A DNA stretch of 64,000 nucleotides from Trifolium pratense. Lineage: Eukaryota > Streptophyta > Magnoliopsida > Fabales > Fabaceae. This document shows positions 35,138 through 45,407 of the stretch, piece after piece. The DNA lies in assembly GCF_020283565.1 (NCBI RefSeq), contig NC_060060.1:5952001-6016000 (forward strand), given 5' to 3'. A program made the translations under genes and the position numbers. Positions within the stretch are counted from its first letter, which is position 1. Each line of letters begins with the position of its first letter. The notes beneath the pieces are model-generated. The model was not told where the DNA came from and did not search any database. It worked only from the letters and a program-made list of their open reading frames with translations.

Positions 35138-36936
35138 ATGTATCATCATCACCAACATCAAGGAAAAAATATCCATTCTTCTTCTAGAATGTCAATACCA
35201 TCTGAGAGACACATGTTCCTTAAACAGGAAATGGTTCTAGTGATTCAGGACTCGTACTCTCAACCGATGCTAAACCTCGATTAAAATGGACACCGGATCT
35301 TCATGCAAGGTTTATCGAAGCAGTTAATCAGTTAGGTGGAGCTGACAGTAAGTATACGTATGATATACACATTTCTTTTGTTGTGAATCATCAAATCTTG
35401 AGTAACATAGAGATTTATTTTACTAATTTAAATTTAATTACAGAGGCTTCTCCAAAAACAGTAATGAAACTCATGGGAATTCCAGGGCTTACCTTATATC
35501 ATCTAAAGAGTCATCTTCAGGTAAAAACATGAGCGACCTTAATCAAATCACATCCCTTTAATGATATGATTTTAGTGTCAGTGTCAGTGTCGTATCTGGT
35601 ATCCGCATTTGTGTCGGTGTTTCACAGATAACGCCACAAGACAAGAATCATATGTATTTACCTTACTTTGTATGGTGCAATTACTGATGATGTTTTTTTT
35701 CTTCACCAGAAGTACAGATTGAGCAAGAATCTGCATGGACAAAGCAATAATAATGTGAAACACAAATTAAGTAAGAACAATCTCTTTCATTTCTTATAAT
35801 CTAAAGTTATAATCTAATCTAAAGTTTAATTAATCAAAGAGCTATTTATAACAACATATATGGTTATATTTACCAGCCACACATTCAGCTTCAGTAACTG
35901 ATGAGAGACTTTCTGATCAAACCAATGGAACTCACATCAATAAATTAACCCTTGGACCACAACCTAATAATAACAACAAGTAAGAAAAACAAAAACCTTT
36001 TTAGATTACACTCTTCATGTAATCTTCTTTGGTATGAACATTCTATCACTAAGATTTTATGCTAACTTTCATGTCCCTTTTGGTAGAGATATACACATAA
36101 GCGAGGCGCTGCAGATGCAGATTGAGGTTCAGAGAAGACTCAATGAACAACTTGAGGTGAGTCTTTACAATATTCATATTGATTTTGGATCTTATCAGAT
36201 CCTCTGCAACGACTGTAGAGCTGTTAGATATCTAACAGCTCTGCAGTTATGCTGCAGAGGATCCACAAAAGTTAAGTTTGGATCTTATCAGATCCTCTGC
36301 AATGACTCTTCGATTTTTGTTTCTTGGATTGTAAGTAACCATTTGAAACCTTGTGACAGGTACAAAGACACTTGCAACTAAGGATAGAGGCTCAAGGAAA
36401 ATACCTTCAATCGGTCCTCGAAAAAGCTCAAGAAACACTTGGTAGACAAAACTTAGGAATAGTAGGACTTGAAGCTGCTAAAGTTCAACTCTCCGAGCTT
36501 GTGTCAAAAGTATCCTCACAGTGTCTGAATTCAACATTTTCAGAGATGAAAGAGTTACAACTTACAAGGCTTTTGTCCTCAACCAAACGACGGCTCGATG
36601 GATAGTAGTTGCTTAACATCGTGCGACCGATCACAAAAAGAACAAGAGATTATTCAAAATGGAGGGTTTGGATTAAGACACTTCAACAACAATAACCATG
36701 AATTGGCAGGTTCTGTTCAAAACCTTAGAAACAATGAAGTACTAAATTGGTGTGTTGATGAAGTAAAAAAGAACAGTACTAATTTTCTCACCCCTTTAGG
36801 AAAGAATAATGATTTAGAAAGAAATCATGGAAATTTGTCTATGAACATTGGAGTTGAAACAAGAACAGAAACAATGAAATCAGTGGAGGATAATAATAAG
36901 ATGCAACAATCTTCTAATTACTTTTATCTTATTTAA
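35138..36936 (+). pseudogene. MYB-CC (GARP) transcription factor, copy 1, frameshifted
   Basis: Exons by match to copy 2: 35138-35347, 35444-35520, 35710-35770, 35877-35979, 36087-36156, 36360-36605, with C-terminal coding sequence continuing in another frame to 36936. All intron borders are GT-AG. The product would have a single MYB repeat ending in SHLQKYR and a coiled-coil MYB-CC motif (RRLNEQLEVQRHLQLRIEAQ), typical of PHR1-like/APL-like DNA-binding regulators. A C is missing after 35221, so the frame changes at codon 28 and stops before the MYB domain. A second lesion (7-bp tandem duplication TTACAAC, near 36553) is shared with copy 2. Probably a pseudogene. Confidence 0.82.
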
Positions 36937-37059
36937 TACTATTATTCTCAAAATATCCTTCAATGTAACAATTTCTCGTACAATATCGAATAAAAATAAA
37001 GTATACTTTGGATTAATAATTAGTTAATGCTACAGAAGTTTTGCAGCTTAGAACCTGCC

Positions 37060-37390
37060 AAAATAGCGCTGCTGAATTCACAGTTAACTGATATATCTTG
37101 TGTGGCTCGCTGAATCACTGCATATCCCGAATTTACTATGTATCCTCCTATCGAAAAAGCCATCCATATTCGCGAATCTGTGACCATACGAGTAGGAGAG
37201 ATACCCTCGAGCAGTTCTGTACTGGCATCTTCTTCCCAACTGAACAAAGAGCGCCGGCAGGACAAATTCCCAACTGAACAAAGATTCTCGTCAAGGTTTA
37301 CCCCCATAACACTACTTTTTGCAAAATACACTTTCAGGCGAGAGACAAGTTTGAAACCTCTTAGACTTAACACTAAATTGATGTAGAAAC
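37060..37390 (-). pseudogene. LINE ORF2 remnant, truncated copy
   Basis: Matches the middle of the other LINE remnants (SIGGYIVNSGYAVIQRATQD) but stops at about 37063, where MYB-CC downstream sequence begins. The zinc-binding part is lost. Confidence 0.7.
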
Positions 37391-37760
37391 CATAAGCCTA
37401 ATGGTTTCAATTTGCATACTTGCATATGTTTTTGCACAATAAGGGGCTCATTTATAAAATAGTGGAATCGACGATAATTTCATCCAGTAAGAAAGTGAAT
37501 AAAATAGTGTTCCTAGCACACTTCATTAAAAATAAATCACAAACACATTTCATTAATTAAGTGATTGAAAATATACAGTACAATTTAGTAAATACAACAA
37601 GAGAAGGAGAAAACAAGAGAACTTCTTTACTCAAAATGTATATTTGAAGCAGATTAGGCCTACCAGTAACAATCATAGAAGGATGCATCTCTTCACAAGA
37701 GGTAATATAATATCAAACTTCTAAATAAGCATGTTTATCTATTTATCCCAACAAACAACA
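37391..37760. other. Spacer 3' of gene 8
   Basis: Related to 11131-11484, with a different segment at 37525-37600. No gene. Confidence 0.45.
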
Positions 37761-39699
37761 TTAAAAATCTAGCCTAAAGATAATACTTTCAAAAGTCGTC
37801 AACGATTCTAAAATGGTCTTAAAATCAACATTTTCATCCATCTTCATAGACCTTCTTGTGACTTTCACATCCTTCAAATCATGCCACCAACACTTAGTAT
37901 CATGAAAACTGCAAAAGCATTCTCCCTCTTTTCTTCTCATTAACGTCTCGTAGAAAAACTGTAGTATTAGACGATTAACAAAATCGAGTTAGAACATAAG
38001 CTCCACATAACATTTATATTGTAAAAGTATAAACATTTTATGCATAAATGTGTTTGACATAAAAGGAAAACATGGCAAGACAAGTTTTTGTTTTTTCTTC
38101 TGTCATATAATCACAGTATGTTATGCAAGAATTTCACAACTCGAAGTACAAATTGAAATTTAAAGAATATTGGAGACAATAACACACCTCAATGAATTCT
38201 TTGCCGCTCATATCGATACTTAAAGAAATAGTTGCTGGACAACAGCTTGCAAGTAAGATGTGTACAACAGATGAGAACAAATATTTATTCTGAGGAACAT
38301 AGGATATGGTCAAGTGTTTGATGCTTGGTGGAGGGAATGAAACAAGCGAGGCAACCTACATAATCCAGGGTAAGTGTAGACAAAAATCAATAAGTAAATA
38401 TAAAAACTAATGTAACCAATCAAATAGCTAATTCATACTCACCACATTTGACGAGTTACTGATGGATAGAGCTAATGAAGTCAAAACATTGTTAGGGTTG
38501 ATGTTTTGCATGAATTCCCTCAAGTTACAAAGATCCACATAATCAACTTGTATATTGACTTCTGGTCGACTAGAATTTCTCAAAAAACAAATAGTAGGTA
38601 ATGAAGCACCACTACCTTTATATCCACATGACAATAAATTTGGAGCATCAATATTAATCTCCTTCAAATTAGAGCAATGTGATAACTCCAACACTTTAAG
38701 TCGAACACACGAAATATCAATCCTCTCTGGCATTTTGCAATTGTTTAACATCAAACTCTCAAGAAAAGGAAATTTTGGAAGCTGTTCAAGAAACCACTTG
38801 TATGTAAAAAAAGTACCATTCACAGACCACATCCATAACTCTTTCAAATTTCCGCACCTATCAAAATCAATCTTTAATGGTGTGTTGAAATTAATAGGAC
38901 AATGATAACATAAAGTCTCAAGACTCCCGGAATCAATAGAAACATCTTGTATTCCAAAAGTATCAACTCTCTTGAGCTTTTGTAGACCACTGATGCTCAA
39001 AGACTTCTTCTTTTCCATTGTACCATCATCAGAGCTTAACACATAACAATAACTTAAATATATAGATTCAATCAGTGGACAAAACGAAATGAGGTGGTTA
39101 ATTGTATGTCGATCTCCCAAAAGTACAGACCACAATGACAATACTCTCAATGAGGTAAACTTGATTGAATGATTCATGAATGTTGGATCAATCTTGATAT
39201 ACCCCTTTAACACCAACTTCTTAATTGATTTGGCTTCAATGACACAAATTGGCAAGACATGGTATTGGTCCTGACCTACTAATACATCTAAGGAATAGTT
39301 TATTACCTCAACACCACATTCACAAGCCAATTTCAACCAAATATCAACATCCTTTAAATTGTCGACAAGCTTATAAAGCTCGACCTTGAGCTTAAATTCT
39401 TTGATAGCCAAGCTTTGATCATGAAATCTTAGGATACTCCTTTTCACATTATCACAAAATCTTTTTCTCATCCTTACATCAAATATATGTTTATAGTTCG
39501 TTGGTTGTGATTTTGACGAAGACCTTCCCATGATATTTTTATTAGAGAAAGATAAAATGGGAAAAGTATACCATGTGTCTAACCAAACCTTGGACAAGAC
39601 GCTTGTCCTAGCGGCATCTTTCTCCGGCAACTTTGACAGAATGCAATGAAGAATTATTTTTGGCAGACTTGATAATCGATCTTCCTCAAACTCCTCCAT
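37761..39699 (-). CDS. F-box/LRR protein, subtype C, gene 8
   Basis: Predicted SCF substrate receptor of about 540 aa. Exon 1 is 39699-38443 (419 codons), exon 2 is 38355-38188 (56) and exon 3 is 37958-37761 (65 plus TAA). The F-box is conserved (LPKIILHCILSKLPEKDAAR). The linker after it is unique (NKNIMGRSSSKSQPTNYKHI), and the LRR region is the most diverged of the cluster. At exon 2 a deletion has moved the acceptor: TATGTAG joins directly to GTTGCCTCG, losing the five codons D-A-L-D-P but keeping phase 0. Exon 3 ends ESLTTFESIIFRLDF. The frame is fully open. Identical at protein level to gene 11. Confidence 0.89.
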
Positions 39700-39706
39700 T
39701 TATGTT

Positions 39707-39951
39707 CTAAATTCAACAACATAAAGAGACTTTGTTAAACAGGTGATAATGTTATGAACAAAAATCATACAGACACACACACCGACTCTAAAGAAACAGC
39801 AAAACACTATTAATAATATTAATAACCTTAAATTTGGTCTCTCAAACCAAAGTTCTGTGAAGAGTAAGAAACATATATAGTATATAATGTTATGAACAAA
39901 GAAAAAAAAACATGATGATTAAAAAGAGAGAAAGACGATATTGTTAGTTAC
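39707..39951 (-). other. Leader intron of gene 8 (245 bp)
   Basis: The shortest leader intron of the cluster, with the same donor and acceptor context and no transposon. Confidence 0.55.
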
Positions 39952-40020
39952 CTTCAATCTGGAACGGAAGTGAATAAAAATAAATGACTGAGAAGCCAAC
40001 AATGATGAGAATAGATGAAA
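39952..40020 (-). promoter_or_regulatory. Leader exon of gene 8
   Basis: A/C-type leader ending GTTCCAGATTGAAG before GTAACTAAC. No clear TATA box was found nearby. Confidence 0.5.
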
Positions 40021-40727
40021 TTCAAAAACCCTAACTTGTACCCAACTCTTTCCGACTTCATGAAATTTCATAAATATCTTGTTCCAATTTTAAAATTAAT
40101 AATTAAGAATAAGTGGGTCCGCCCCTTAATTTCTAAAATCCCTGCCAATTGAGTTATATTCACGAAAATAACTACTATCATATTTACTAATTTATTCTTA
40201 TTAGTTTTAATAATATTCTAAATTTTATATCATTCATTATAATTATAATTTTACTCTATTAATAATATATGAATCTATACTAACAATAAAAAAAAATGAT
40301 TATAAATAATTTAGTAAAAAAATTAAGGGAAAAAAATGTGAAATAATAATAAAAAATTATATATGTGTATCGTAAAAATATAGAAAGGACATAGAAAAGA
40401 TTAATAATAAGATGAATCCGCATAAAAATATGATCATAGTAAAAACATAAATAATATTGCTATCAAATTTACTTTACTAATTAATTTGTCCTTAATAGTT
40501 TTAATAATGTTTACTCTTCCATGAATTTTTTTTTATTTACATTGAGTTGGGGATCGAACCCAAAACTTATAGAGCATACTACACAAACCTCTCACCATTA
40601 GATCAAATCTAGTGGCTTACGCTTCTATGAAATTTTACTCTATTAAGTTAAATTTATTAACTTTTTGATATCTTCTTTTGTCAAAAAAAAAAAAACATGA
40701 TATCTTCTAAATACTATCTCCGTCCCT
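40021..40727. other. AT-rich spacer upstream of gene 8
   Basis: No gene. The interval 40530-40625 has, on the minus strand, GGTTCGATCCCC (B-box-like) preceded by TCTAATGGTGAGAGG (A-box-like). This could be a tRNA-derived SINE scrap but has no clear ends. At about 40715 a repeat beginning CTCCGTCCCTAATTATAAG starts, interrupted by the Mutator-like element. Confidence 0.4.
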
Positions 40728-40736
40728 AATTATAAG

Positions 40737-41494
40737 GAGTTAGGATCCGTTGACACCAGGTGTCAAACTTTAATTTGACATCAAATCTCAACCGTCTATC
40801 TTTTTTTAATCAAAGGTTAATAATAGTTTCCTATATTAACTATGTGTGTATCTATTTAGGAGATTATTTTTTTATTGCATAAAATTTTTGTTTTTTTTTT
40901 TTTTACGAAAAAAGTTTGTTTGTTCTACCAATTTTTATTCAAATTGCTTGCATGTTGTCTTTTTTGATCGCATAAAACCTTATAAAAATGAACCGAATGA
41001 TTAATTTCAATGGTGTCTTAATTCTTTTTCTGTACTTGATTTGCATTATTATCATTATAATTATAACTATAGTAAACATTAGGGTCAAAAGGGGTGAATT
41101 ACAAAAAGGTGAACTTTGGGTAAAACATTTACATAGGAGAGGGTTCTCGCCATTGTTTGTTTAATATAATTTTGAAGACATTCATTCATTCCCACAATTA
41201 ATTTGACCATGGAAGAATAAATACACAAGCTTGAAGATGTCTAACACAGATTGAGTAAAAAAATAACTGAGTTTTCCGGTTAGTTGGGAGAGAATGGTGA
41301 GCAGGTTAAGAAAAAAAAAAACTCTATCTTAATCAAATCATATCATATATTTTTTATTTTAAGAAGTAATCGTATGTTTTATGGAAAAAATTGATTGTTA
41401 AGTGAAAAATACAGACTATTGGATTAAACAAATCAACGGGTAAAATTTGGTGTCAAACTTTAAGTTGACACCTGGTGTCAACGGATCCTGACTC
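40737..41494. mobile_element. Mutator-like non-autonomous element (758 bp)
   Basis: Ends GAGTTAGGATCCGTTGACAC and, inverted, GAGTCAGGATCCGTTGACAC. The terminal repeats extend through CCAGGTGTCAA and beyond (about 50 bp with mismatches). A perfect 9-bp target duplication AATTATAAG lies at 40728-40736 and 41495-41503. No transposase ORF. It is inserted into another repeat whose halves flank it. Confidence 0.9.
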
Positions 41495-41601
41495 AATTAT
41501 AAGACCATGTTTGACCACTACACGTACGCCAATGCACAATTTTGATCACTAATATCTTTTAGGTAATCAAGTATTCCCAAACGGGGTCGCTAGTAAGTGG
41601 T

Positions 41602-42353
41602 GTAGGTCAGGACCAATACCATGTCTTGCCAATGTGATCCACTTAAGGTCTGAGAGGATTTATATTTCAAGTGATCGACTTAAGCTGTTGGAGTTATCAT
41701 TTTGCTCTAACTTGAAGGAGATTAATATTGATGCTCCAAATCTATATATATATATTGTCATGTGTATATAATGGTAATTTAGAACTTACTATATCTTTTT
41801 TGAGAAATTCTAGGACCTGGATCTCATGCAGTCAAAGACTTTTGACTGGTACAGTCATGCAGTCATTATATTGGCGCCATTGAATTAAACTTTGATCAAA
41901 TATATAAAATACATTAATAAAATTCAATGGCTCGGATTAACTTGCAGTCAAATAATAATTGCAGGGAATCCATTTCCGAAATTCTAGTCAACTGGAAGTC
42001 AATATTGTGATTGAGATTCAATATATATGTCGATCTTTACAACTTGAGGGAATTCGTGTAAAACATCAAACCTAACAATGTCCCGCCAAATGTGGTGAGT
42101 ATGAAATAACTATATATTTCATTGGTTACTTCAATTTTTATATTTACTTATTGATTTTTGTCTATATTTGCTCTTGTGATTATGTAGGATGCGTTGGACA
42201 TAGACTTAGATTATGCTACTGATGAATCTTTGTTACCGTCTATTACAAGCATATCTTACTTTCAAGAGGATGAATGCTTTTGCGGTTCATATGATACTAA
42301 GTGTTGGTGGCATGCATGACTTCACTTGAAGGAACAGTACTCAAAAAGCTAGT
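41602..42353 (+). pseudogene. Inverted F-box/LRR pseudogene
   Basis: The only F-box family sequence on the plus strand in this copy. It starts mid-gene with VGQDQYHVLP, then jumps to LKLLELSFCSNLKEINIDAP. After a 165-bp insertion it continues with RNSSQLEVNI, then frameshifts. A GTGAGT donor and TATGTAG acceptor (about 42095-42187) are kept, and exon 2/3 remnants (ALDIDLDYATDE; ECFCGSYDTKCWWH then stop) are fused. The F-box, half the LRRs and the normal C-terminus are missing. Not functional as a protein. Confidence 0.85.
41814..41978. mobile_element. Small MITE inside the F-box pseudogene (165 bp)
   Basis: Splits the codons for LRNSSQLE. The 9-bp direct repeat AAATTCTAG lies at 41805-41813 and 41979-41987. 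Ends are weakly inverted (GACCTGGATCTCATGCAGT / CGGAAATGGATTCCCTGCA). Probably Mutator-like. Confidence 0.72.
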
Positions 42354-42457
42354 AATATCATTTTGATTAAATAGACAGTTTATTTTTTTAAATTGTTATA
42401 TATAGTCGATCAATTTATTTTTCAAATTTATGATATAGTAAACTAATCCCTCAGAAT

Positions 42458-43085
42458 TAGAGGTGGGAATAGGCTAGGCCGAGCTAGGCTTTGCCAAGCC
42501 TGAGCCTGGCCTGTCAAAAAATCGAAGGTCTGAGCCTGGCCTGTGGCCTATCATAGGCTTAAATTCTAGGCCTGAGCCTGGCCTTTTGAAAGTCTAATGT
42601 GGCCTGTTAGCCTGTTTAAAAGTCTATTTCATATGAACATATTTAAATAAATAATTATATTTATTTTGAAATATACTTATGAACTAATAAAATAATGTTC
42701 CATTTGATATTTTAGAGAATTTGACTATATATGTCATCATATTTCAATTCTAGTTTATAATAATACATTTATATATGTTAAAAACTAATGTAGATTAATA
42801 AACTTAAATTACTTAAAAGTTAATAGATTTATAATTTAATCAAAGTATAAATTTTAATATATAAATAATAATCGTAATAAAAATATTATTCATGTTAACT
42901 TAAATAGGCCGGCCTAGTAGGCCTCAAAGGCTTTTTTAATGGCCTGCGGCCTGGCCTTTTTAGCTAAATAGGCTTATAAAAAAGCATTGGCCTGCTCTAT
43001 TTAAAGAAATAGGCTGGCCTGGCCTGAGCCTATGTAGGCTAGGCCTTAAGGCCATGTAGGCCGACCTGGCCTGTTCCCACCTCTA
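42458..43085. mobile_element. Non-autonomous hAT element with GGCC-rich ends (628 bp)
   Basis: Terminal repeats TAGAGGTGGGAATAGGC / (inverted) TAGAGGTGGGAACAGGC. The 8-bp target duplication CTCAGAAT lies at 42450-42457 and 43086-43093. Both ends are dense with GGCCTG/GAGCCTGGCC motifs in opposite orientation, and the centre is very AT-rich. No transposase. Confidence 0.92.
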
Positions 43086-43151
43086 CTCAGAATATAACGA
43101 ATTAATAATTGAATCTCATTCTGCTATGTTTTAGCTGTTCATCTAAGTTTA

Positions 43152-43440
43152 GGGGGGTATTAGATTAGGATTTGAAAGGATTTTAAAAGAGTTTTGTTAA
43201 AAAAAAATTGTGGTATTCAATCAAGACTTTAATAAAATCAAAATAAATCTTATGATATTCAATTAAGATTATATTTTTTAGGGCAATGAAATTCATTGCT
43301 ATTCGATTGAGATTTGTCAAGACCTATAAAATGTCTTAGTATTCAAAAATCTATTCTTTCATGAAGTGAATTTTATGGAATTTTTTTTAGTTAAAAATAT
43401 AAATGATAGACTCTTCCAACAATCTTACCAAAAATTTTGA
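43152..43440. mobile_element. Left part of a GGGGG-ended repeat, truncated by the duplication junction
   Basis: Starts GGGGGGTATTAGATTAGGAT and is identical to 61697-61985, but is cut at 43440, where sequence from 24869 onwards begins. Confidence 0.75.
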
Positions 43441-43581
43441 TCCCTACTATTAATTTATTTATTTTTTGACTAAAGTCCCTACTTAATCATCCCATGTTAT
43501 ACACAAGTTTACTGAAAAGTAGGAACAAAAAATCATATGAAAGGTGAGGGATCAAAAATTGCTAAAAATATTTATAAGGAC

Positions 43582-43617
<36 letters not shown>

Positions 43618-43716
43618 CCATAAATATTATAAACCGATTGTTTTAAAACTCAAGTAGGATTGCAAAGGAAAACAAAAAGCAAATTGAAAAGTGAAGTATC
43701 AAAGTATATGAAGATA

Positions 43717-43840
43717 CTGCTCCGTCCCAAAATATAAGCAAAAAGGAGGTCAACAAAAGTGAATGTATCTGGACTAAATTTTAAACCAAATACATCAACT
43801 TTCATTGACAAATTTTTGCTTATATTTTGGGACGGAGGAG
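43717..43840. mobile_element. Stowaway-like MITE, third copy
   Basis: 124 bp, identical in layout to 2631-2754, carried in by the segmental duplication. Confidence 0.92.
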
Positions 43841-44218
43841 TACAACATACTACAAATTTTAGTGTGTTAGCAAATTGAGGTTAGTTTTGAAAAGTTGTAT
43901 AAAAGAAATTTATAGTTTTATGTATAAATTTGATATTATGATAACAAAAGCATGAAGAACGGGATTGAATTGGATGGCTCAACTGATTTGAACTAAAATA
44001 ATTAATTACTATCATCGACCGTTTCAAAAAAGAAAAACTAACAAAAATCCGAATAAACAAACCTAAAATAACCTGAAAGTTAGAACTATATATGAAACCA
44101 AAGTTCTATGAAGAGTAAGAAACATAGTATCTATCGTATCGTATATATATAATGTTATGAACAAAGAAAGAAACATGCATGATGATTAAAAAGAGAGAAA
44201 CACGATATTGTTAGTTAC

Positions 44219-44315
44219 CTTCAATTTGGAATGGAAGTGAATAGAAATCAAAATAGAGAAAATTGACGGTTTTTTTAAATGCCAAATTGGGTGAGATATA
44301 TTTATATAAACTGGT
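44219..44315 (-). promoter_or_regulatory. Orphan leader exon and TATA box (copy of the gene 5 promoter)
   Basis: Same leader/donor (CCAAATTGAAG|GTAACTAAC) and TATATAAATATA as gene 5, but no F-box coding exon follows. The duplicated intron ends at 43441 and continues into the GGGGG-ended repeat, the hAT element and the antisense side of the F-box pseudogene. Confidence 0.6.
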
Positions 44316-44587
44316 GGATCTATAAATTTCCAAATCATATCTTTAAATAAATAATAACAAACTAATCTATAATTTCTAAACATATCTTAAATCATAAATC
44401 ATAATATTATCTTATTTTAAATATAAAATATTTAAATTTAAATCTAAAAACATCAAAAAATATTTAAGCATATTATTTTCAACAAAAGCTAGTTTAAACA
44501 CTCGTGCAATTCTTATCTGCTGCCGACAGCGTGTACATGGCAGGGAAATACTTGCATAAAACTAAATTGGTCTGAAAATCAACATTT

Positions 44588-45259
44588 TCATCCATCTTCA
44601 TAGAGCTTGTGACTTTCACATGCCATGCCACCAACACCTACAAAGAAAGAAAACAAAGCACAAACAAAAGATTGCTGACAAGTGATATTGTTACCTGCAA
44701 TCTTCTCTGTGTGATGATTCAGAGAAGAAGAGAAGGCAGCTGTGAGTGATGGAACAGCGGCGAACGGACGACGGTGGCAAAATGGCGATTGACAGTGGTG
44801 AGGACGGCATAAAGAAGTTGCGAAGTTAAGCAAGGCATTTATAGCACGTTTGAAACCACCTGCCTTTCCTGATGGAATAGTTGATTTCTTACGACAAAAC
44901 TCGCCGTCAGCAGAAATTAACATCTCAACAGATTTCCCGCATGTTTTAAATCTTAAGCAGGTGGTTAATTAAAAACCATATGCGAGCTGTGTAGTAATTT
45001 TTTTTTTTAAGAATATGAGCTTAGATAATTTCAAATGAAACAACCATTAGAAGAGTTAGTGATAGGTTGTTACTAAACAGGTTGCAGAATCTATAAAGGG
45101 AGCAAAGATTGTCATGTATCGGTCGCGATCGCTGCACCTGGCTCGTCCTCTACTGCACCTGCTTCTGCCGCTGCTCCTGCTTCTGTTGCTGTGCCTGCCT
45201 TTGCTGCACCTCCCAACCTTCATCTCTATTGCAGGGGAAATATTTTTAATACAAGTCAT
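44588..45259 (-). other. Unidentified captured sequence, second copy
   Basis: Identical to 26044-26715, including the 111-codon frame (44923-44588) with LISADGEFCRKKSTIPSGKA. Family not recognised. Confidence 0.35.
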
Positions 45260-45407
45260 GGAACAATATACTTAGGAGTTAGAACAAAATGATAATACTA
45301 CCTCTTTTGGTACCGTTCAACATTTTTCATAAAAAAAGATGCATCTATTCTTAAGAGGTAATACCAAACATTTAAGTAAGCATGTTTATCTATTGATCAC
45401 AACAACA

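Larger units (their letters stand above)
24869..43440 (+). repeat. Segmental tandem duplication, copy 1 (18,572 bp)
   Basis: Directly adjacent and almost identical to 43441-61985. The junction at 43440/43441 joins the sequence found before 61986 to the sequence found at 24869, overlapping in TTTTGA. Differences I noticed: TA-repeat length (25014 versus 43586), G31668/T50212, one missing C after 35221, a CA-repeat step near 39776, two homopolymer lengths, A41125/G59670 and C42956/T61501. Confidence 0.95.

Noticed and set aside
36034..36381. 115-codon plus-strand frame in MYB-CC copy 1 (and 54579-54926)
   Set aside because: It reads through introns 4-5 and the palindromic block; exon 5 is better explained by the spliced MYB-CC model.
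38555..38905. 116-codon plus-strand frame inside gene 8 (and 57100-57450 in gene 11)
   Set aside because: It is the antisense of the well-supported F-box exon, with no independent domain or splice signals.
40530..40625. Possible tRNA gene because of GGTTCGATCCCC and a TGGTGAGAGG-like A box
   Set aside because: No cloverleaf can be drawn: acceptor and anticodon stems are missing. At most a SINE scrap.
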